From OM182 bacterium MED-G24 (GTDB lineage Bacteria; Pseudomonadota; Gammaproteobacteria; Pseudomonadales; Azotimanducaceae): a stretch of 46,627 nucleotides of DNA. The stretch spans positions 1-46,627 of the forward strand of contig NTKD01000007.1 in the NCBI GenBank assembly GCA_002457275.1, given 5' to 3'. The notes below the pieces were generated by a model, which was given only the letters and a program-made list of their open reading frames with translations, had not been told where the DNA came from and did not search any database. Shown one piece after another: positions 42,464 through 46,627 of the stretch (positions are counted from its first letter, which is position 1; every line of letters starts with the position of its first letter). A program made the translations under genes and the position numbers.

Positions 42464-43903
42464 CTACCCCGTGGGAACGTCCGAGGTCTGTGTTTCGGAG
42501 GTGTCCGTGGCCTGGTTAGACTGTGAGGATACCCTGGTCTTTTCAAGACCTTTTGTCCTGGGCGCGAGTACGCGAGGAAATGTCTGAGTAAACTCCATTA
42601 CATGATCTACGGGCTTGCCATTCAACAGGGCTGGCCTGAACCTCAGGACCCGCAAGGCTCGTTGGACTGTCCGATAGAGCGGTGATCTGCGGGCTTCCCC
42701 TAATGCACGGATGGCACGGACTCTGCCTTCCTGGCTGATGTCGACCCTGAACGACAGCGACATATTAGAGAGTGCGTCGGGATTTTTCTGGGACCTGGGC
42801 AACGCGTGGTAGATCTGGGATTCGACAAACTCTATGGGTGCACCAACAAAATATACCTGGCGACTTGATGATGGATCCTGCCGGTTTCTGTTCAGAACAA
42901 CGCTCCCCGCCATGGACTCAGGCAGCAGACGGGCGACCCTCGGACGCTGTCCACCCTGGATCTGTCCTTCCCAGACCACTGCTGGGTCCAGATCAGGTGG
43001 TAGTGGGCTGGAACTCCGCGCAATAGCATTGCCAGTGTATACCTCCGTTCTAGGTGCAAGTGAGGCACGGACCTGGTTAGGGAGGACGTATTTTCCAGGC
43101 AGAGGTTGTGGCTCGGAGTAGTCTCCGGTCGCGTTGAGTTGGCTTGCGAATTCGTAGTGGTGACGAGCGCGCTCCACGTCATTGCCGGCGAGCAAGAGAT
43201 CCCCGATTTGGGTATGGAGTGGCGCACTGTCGGTGCCTTCAGGCAGCGACTCGAGAAGCTCGATGGCGCGGTTGATGAACTTGCCCGCGCAGCAGTACCA
43301 GGAGAACTCTCTCAATTGCGCGGACTGGATGAGAAAGCTCGCAAGCGATAGTGAGTCTTCCTGTTCCTCTGCCTGTTTGATGGCATCGGTCAGCGATCGC
43401 CGGGCGCGCCGAAATTGTCCGGTGGTGATCTGCCATTGAATGAGTGATTGAAGTTCGGGGGCCATCGACGACCATTCTTCACCAAACTGCTTGGTTGCAA
43501 TAAAGTGAGACAGTCGATAGGCGTGATCAGCCTCGTCAGCTTGTCTTGAACGCAATTGAACATTAGCGAGTTTGTCGAGCACAGATCTCTGAAGGGGAGA
43601 GAGGACGCCGTATTCCCGATGGATCAGGTGCTGGATGGTCAGGAGCATGTCTCGTGCAACTTCCAGATCACCCGCTGCCATCGCCGCTTCATACTGATGC
43701 GACAATGGTTCGACGAGTGCATAACTGAAGGCCCCATCTGATCGCATGATAGCGGTGATTGATTTGGCGGTATCGGGGACGATTTGCCCCTCACTTTCAC
43801 GGTGGGTATCACCAGTATTGGCGGATGTGTTCACCACAGCGCAGACTGATAGGCCAAGGCCTGCCAGCAGTAATGCGAATCTGTTTCTAAACGCTGCCGT
43901 CAT
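42464..43903 (-). CDS. Exported TPR protein with TonB-like C-terminal domain (copy 2)
   Basis: A 479-residue paralog in plan of the next gene. It has a signal peptide (about 1-28), TPR-like helices (about 60-270: AMAAGDLEVARDMLLTIQHL, LLLAGNDVERARHHYEFAS, quoted in part), a linker, and a TonB-like C-terminal domain (about 345-455: SLSFRVDISQEGRVRAIRAL, then VLRFRPALLNGKPVD), ending in a polar tail. FRPALLNGKPV is close to the RFRPA..DGKPV motif of TonB C-termini. It is the first gene of a two-gene operon, divergent from the M48 protease gene. Confidence 0.8.
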   Translation of the reverse strand: MTAAFRNRFALLLAGLGLSVCAVVNTSANTGDTHRESEGQIVPDTAKSITAIMRSDGAFSYALVEPLSHQYEAAMAAGDLEVARDMLLTIQHLIHREYGVLSPLQRSVLDKLANVQLRSRQADEADHAYRLSHFIATKQFGEEWSSMAPELQSLIQWQITTGQFRRARRSLTDAIKQAEEQEDSLSLASFLIQSAQLREFSWYCCAGKFINRAIELLESLPEGTDSAPLHTQIGDLLLAGNDVERARHHYEFASQLNATGDYSEPQPLPGKYVLPNQVRASLAPRTEVYTGNAIARSSSPLPPDLDPAVVWEGQIQGGQRPRVARLLPESMAGSVVLNRNRQDPSSSRQVYFVGAPIEFVESQIYHALPRSQKNPDALSNMSLSFRVDISQEGRVRAIRALGEARRSPLYRTVQRALRVLRFRPALLNGKPVDHVMEFTQTFPRVLAPRTKGLEKTRVSSQSNQATDTSETQTSDVPTG

Positions 43904-43989
43904 GGAATGATATCTGTAATTACCGGTCTTATGAGATAGTCAATCATAATAGACCAGATATCCGTCGGTTTCGTTCAGTTTCCGATCAG

Positions 43990-44014
43990 GTTGGTCGCGC
44001 TACAGTCGACCAAC
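43990..44014 (+). promoter_or_regulatory. Leader hairpin next to the M48 protease ribosome binding site
   Basis: The arms GTTGGTCG (43990-43997) and CGACCAAC (44007-44014) are perfect eight-base inverted repeats around a nine-base loop. The second arm touches the GGAGGA site at 44015-44020, which is eight bases before the ATG at 44029. A stem here could control access of ribosomes or protect the 5' end, or the dyad could be a protein operator. It lies in the 125-base divergent region with the TPR-TonB operon. Confidence 0.45.
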
Positions 44015-44028
44015 GGAGGAAAGCCCTT

Positions 44029-45504
44029 ATGCCAGGAAACAGGTTCTCAAACAGTCTAAAAGGCCCGGACTCACGCATTATTCGTTCGATGTGGGTTGCC
44101 GTGGTGCTGTTGCTGGCGGGGACCGTCAGCTCTGCCTGGTCGATGTCCGAGAAAAAGGAAATTGAAATTGGACAGGAAGAGCACCAGAAGATCATCGCTC
44201 AGTACGGGGTTTACAAGAACAAGGAGCTCAGTGACTACGTCAACAGAGTGGGCCAACGTATTGCAGAGCAGAGTAGTCGGCCGGAGCTCGAGTACACCTT
44301 TACCGTCCTGAACGACGAAATGATCAATGCCTTTGCGCTCCCTGGCGGTTTTGTGTACGTCACGCGCGGAATTCTGACCCATATGAACTCAGAGTCGGAG
44401 CTCGCGGCGGTTTTGGGGCATGAGATCGCTCACGTCACCGAGAAGCACGGCATCAGAAGTACCAATCGTGCCAAATTACTTGAAGGCGTGAACCAGGTCG
44501 CCCAGGTCCTCTCGGGTGTTCCGGGCCTGTATCAGATGGGACAGATCGTTAACCACACAGCGTTGATGGGCTACAAGCGCGAGTTTGAGCTTGACGCGGA
44601 TCGGATCGGGGCTGAATACATGGCCAGGGCGGGGTATTCTCCCGACGCAATGTTGAAAACCATCGAGGTGTTGAAGAACGCCGATCGCATTGAGATAGCA
44701 CAGGCTCGCCTGGAAAATCGTCAACCCCGTGTCTACCATGGTTTCCTGTCCTCCCACCCGGATAACGATACCCGTTATCGCGAGGCGATCGAGCAGGCCA
44801 TGGCGCTCCGTGTCGATTACGATGAGTTTATCCGTCAGGACGAATTTTTGGACCGCCTTAACGGCATCACCTACGGCGACGTGCAACGAGCCGGGATCAT
44901 GCGGAAAAACCGCTATTACCATCCAAAACTGGGTGTAAAGATGTCCTTTCCGGCGGACTGGCGCGTAGATGCGCTGCCAGTTGGTATTCAGGCAGCCTCA
45001 CAGACGTCAGATGCCATGTTGTCCCTCACGACGACCCCGATCAAAAGGGGGGTTGTGATTGATGATTTTGTTGCAGACATGGGGTTCAGGATTCGCGAAG
45101 GACGATCGATAACGATCGGTGGTATGCCCGCGTATATCGGTATCGCTGAACGCGCACAGACGCCCTATGGTGTCCGTCCGATGAGATTCGCGGTCGTGGC
45201 GGATACGCGTCGCAGAGTTGCGTATCTTCTTGCGGGGGCTGGTCAGTACGACCTGACAAAAATTGCCTCGGATCGAGAGTTCATCAGTACCATCTTCAGT
45301 TTCGAGCGCATGGCTAAGCAGGACTACGAAGAGGCGCGACGTCCCCAGGTACAGATCGTAAGGGCAGAGCCAGGAACGACCATGGAAGCGCTGGCAGCAG
45401 AATCACCGATTACAAACTACGCGCTGGATAAACTGCGCGTGATCAATGGCCTGTACCCAAAAGGGCAACCCACGCCCGGTCAGTTGATCAAGGTGATCGA
45501 TTAA
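44029..45504 (+). CDS. M48 family metalloprotease with LysM-like C-terminus
   Basis: A 491-residue exported protease. A signal or anchor helix (20-38) is followed by the M48 domain (about 45-265) with HEIAH at 131-135 and the third zinc ligand Glu187 in EFELDADRIG. After it comes a domain of about 170 residues (GVKMSFPADWRVDALPVG onward) and a C-terminal segment (about 440-491) like LysM: EPGTTMEALAAES, then LRVINGLYPKGQPTPGQ. This plan is that of BepA-like periplasmic proteases, which act on outer-membrane assembly, but with a LysM-like tail in place of TPRs. It should help turnover of envelope proteins. Confidence 0.88.
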   Translation: MPGNRFSNSLKGPDSRIIRSMWVAVVLLLAGTVSSAWSMSEKKEIEIGQEEHQKIIAQYGVYKNKELSDYVNRVGQRIAEQSSRPELEYTFTVLNDEMINAFALPGGFVYVTRGILTHMNSESELAAVLGHEIAHVTEKHGIRSTNRAKLLEGVNQVAQVLSGVPGLYQMGQIVNHTALMGYKREFELDADRIGAEYMARAGYSPDAMLKTIEVLKNADRIEIAQARLENRQPRVYHGFLSSHPDNDTRYREAIEQAMALRVDYDEFIRQDEFLDRLNGITYGDVQRAGIMRKNRYYHPKLGVKMSFPADWRVDALPVGIQAASQTSDAMLSLTTTPIKRGVVIDDFVADMGFRIREGRSITIGGMPAYIGIAERAQTPYGVRPMRFAVVADTRRRVAYLLAGAGQYDLTKIASDREFISTIFSFERMAKQDYEEARRPQVQIVRAEPGTTMEALAAESPITNYALDKLRVINGLYPKGQPTPGQLIKVID

Positions 45505-45519
45505 CGCTTCTGTTGGTTC

Positions 45520-45534
45520 CTCGCCAAACGCGAG
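45520..45534. terminator. Short hairpin between convergent genes, weak terminator candidate
   Basis: The arms CTCGC and GCGAG enclose a five-base loop in the 31-base gap between the M48 gene and the convergent oxidoreductase gene. The stem is short and no T-run follows, so this is weak evidence. Confidence 0.25.
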
Positions 45535-45535
45535 A

Positions 45536-46453
45536 CTAAACCAACATCGAATCCCTGATTTCAGCCAGTGCTTCCAGGGACGTCATAAGCGATGGCGTGT
45601 CCACATCCGGCAGTCGGCCGCGAGCCACCAGGTGTGTGACCCCGAGTTTTTCTCGAAGGCCCTGAATCTGATCGGCCACTTCTGTTTTCGATCCAATGAT
45701 CGCCCAATCCTCAACCGCTGCAGGTTCCCGGCTTGGAGACGCCGCCAGTGCCCTTCGAACGGTGTTGAGGGTGGTGTTGGAATCACTGACGAACAACGTG
45801 CGCATGACCGGGGTGATATCCGGAATGGGCTGTCCTGCTTCGACACAGGCCTCTTTGAACAACCCGTAGTTGACGGTCAGCTTGTCGACAGTTTCGCCTG
45901 GGGAGGCGAGGTAGGGCAGTCCCAGACGACCCGCCTGTTTCAGCGCGAGCGGGCCGAAAGCGGCGACCCACAGCTCTGGATGTGGCTGTTGTGTGGGAAG
46001 GGGGGCCAGGGTCACGGTCTCACCATTTTCAAGTTCGATGGGTTCCCCCGCCCACGCACGTTTCATGGTGGAAAGGTGATCATTGAAGATGGATCGTTTC
46101 CTCTTGGGGTTGACTCCAAAGGCATGAAACATGTTCGGATCTATACCGCGCCCGATCCCGAGGATGACGCGGCCTTCTGAAAGATGATCCAGTACAGCCA
46201 CTTCCTCTGCCGCCTGTATCGGATGACGTATCGGCAGCAGGTAGGATGTTGATCCGAGCCTTATTCTGGAAGTTCGGGCAGCAACCGCCGCGAGGAGTGT
46301 CAATGGTGATGGAATGCTGCGATTGTCGCCGAAATGGTTTTCCGGGAGCCAGAACGAATGGAATTCAAGTTGCTCTGCAAATTCTCCCTGCTCGGCCAGA
46401 GAAGCCGCATTGCCGAGACGCCATGGCGTCACCGCGATTTCCAGCTGGGTCAA
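45536..46453 (-). CDS. Luciferase-like (LLM class) flavin-dependent oxidoreductase
   Basis: A 305-residue enzyme of full family length. The TIM-barrel signatures are EFAEQLEFHSFWLPENHFG, AARTSRIRLGSTSYLLPIRHP and HLSEGRVILGIGRGIDP, the last being the typical family loop near the flavin phosphate. It uses reduced FMN (or F420) to oxidise a small organic substrate that is unknown. The start is a TTG at 46453 that overlaps the stop of the upstream gene (TTGA), so translation is coupled. It is a different subtype from the fragment at 1-292. Confidence 0.88.
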   Translation of the reverse strand: MTQLEIAVTPWRLGNAASLAEQGEFAEQLEFHSFWLPENHFGDNRSIPSPLTLLAAVAARTSRIRLGSTSYLLPIRHPIQAAEEVAVLDHLSEGRVILGIGRGIDPNMFHAFGVNPKRKRSIFNDHLSTMKRAWAGEPIELENGETVTLAPLPTQQPHPELWVAAFGPLALKQAGRLGLPYLASPGETVDKLTVNYGLFKEACVEAGQPIPDITPVMRTLFVSDSNTTLNTVRRALAASPSREPAAVEDWAIIGSKTEVADQIQGLREKLGVTHLVARGRLPDVDTPSLMTSLEALAEIRDSMLV

Positions 46454-46626
46454 GACTGACCAGCTTCTTGAGGACCGCTGACGTGCGATTCCCCATGATC
46501 ATGATCACAGTCATCATGCCTGCATAACAGGTAATTTCTGATGTGGCTGGTTGCAAGAATAACCCCACCCACACTGGTCACGATACGCTCTCCATCGAGA
46601 CCAAATAGATCATGTCCAAACAGTGC
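46450..46626 (-). CDS. C-terminal end of a MerC-like membrane protein (partial)
   Basis: The frame enters from the right edge and gives 58 residues before the TGA at 46452-46450. The sequence ERIVTSVGGVILATSHIRNY followed by LLCRHDDCDHDHG resembles the last helix and the Cys/His tail of MerC-domain proteins (a helix ending HxxNxxLCR). MerC proteins carry Hg(II) or have unknown roles in many marine bacteria. The rest of the gene is outside the window. Its stop overlaps the start of the oxidoreductase gene by four bases. Confidence 0.5.
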   Translation of the reverse strand, partial: ALFGHDLFGLDGERIVTSVGGVILATSHIRNYLLCRHDDCDHDHGESHVSGPQEAGQS

Positions 46627-46627
46627 G

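Noticed and set aside
1-46627. RNA genes, CRISPR arrays, insertion sequences, prophage or integration sites.
   Set aside because: No tRNA or rRNA-like segment, regular repeat array, transposase, integrase or phage gene was recognised by reading; a covariance-model search was not possible.

Overview
The window looks like a chromosomal segment of an uncultivated Gammaproteobacterium (Pseudomonadota), probably marine. This is an inference from gene style: rarD and cysK, luciferase-like flavin oxidoreductases, phytanoyl-CoA dioxygenase, class III CoA-transferases, many lipoproteins with ordinary lipoboxes, and good Shine-Dalgarno sites. I see no rRNA, tRNA, CRISPR array, transposase or phage gene.

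Positions 1-27,734 are mostly a dispersed catabolic and detoxification set. It holds two tandem-fused CaiB/BaiF CoA-transferases (2170-4548 and 22755-25163, minus) and a third copy of the same architecture destroyed by stops and frameshifts (5270-7625, plus). Around them are a glutathione S-transferase, a PhyH dioxygenase, a Rieske ferredoxin, an acyl-CoA ligase, an enoyl-CoA hydratase, an enolase-superfamily enzyme, an N-acyl-D-amino-acid deacylase, a VOC protein, a methyltransferase and an amidohydrolase-fold protein. Intermixed are an MFS exporter / trypsin-like protease / FHA membrane protein operon (8544-11983), a tyrosine phosphatase, cysK and rarD.

Positions 27,774-39,311 form one compact minus-strand operon of nine genes with short gaps or overlaps. 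In order of transcription they are: a proline-rich lipoprotein, a second lipoprotein, a membrane pseudokinase with TPR and PEGA-like parts, a PEGA-SUMF1 membrane protein, a small exported acidic protein, a MotA/TolQ/ExbB-type channel subunit, an actin/Hsp70-like protein with an FHA-like tail, and two VWA proteins. Both VWA proteins begin with the same Asp-containing membrane anchor (SLSFLD..SCGFGA). I read this as an undescribed ion-gradient-powered, envelope-spanning machine in which VWA domains replace the peptidoglycan-binding domain of MotB-like partners. It is the most interesting object in the window.

Positions 39,702-45,504 carry likely accessories: two coupled lipoprotein genes on the plus strand, two paralogous exported TPR proteins with TonB-like C-termini on the minus strand, and an M48 metalloprotease with a LysM-like tail. 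The window closes with a luciferase-like oxidoreductase translationally coupled to the tail of a MerC-like membrane protein. The first gene (1-292) is also a luciferase-like oxidoreductase, cut by the window edge.
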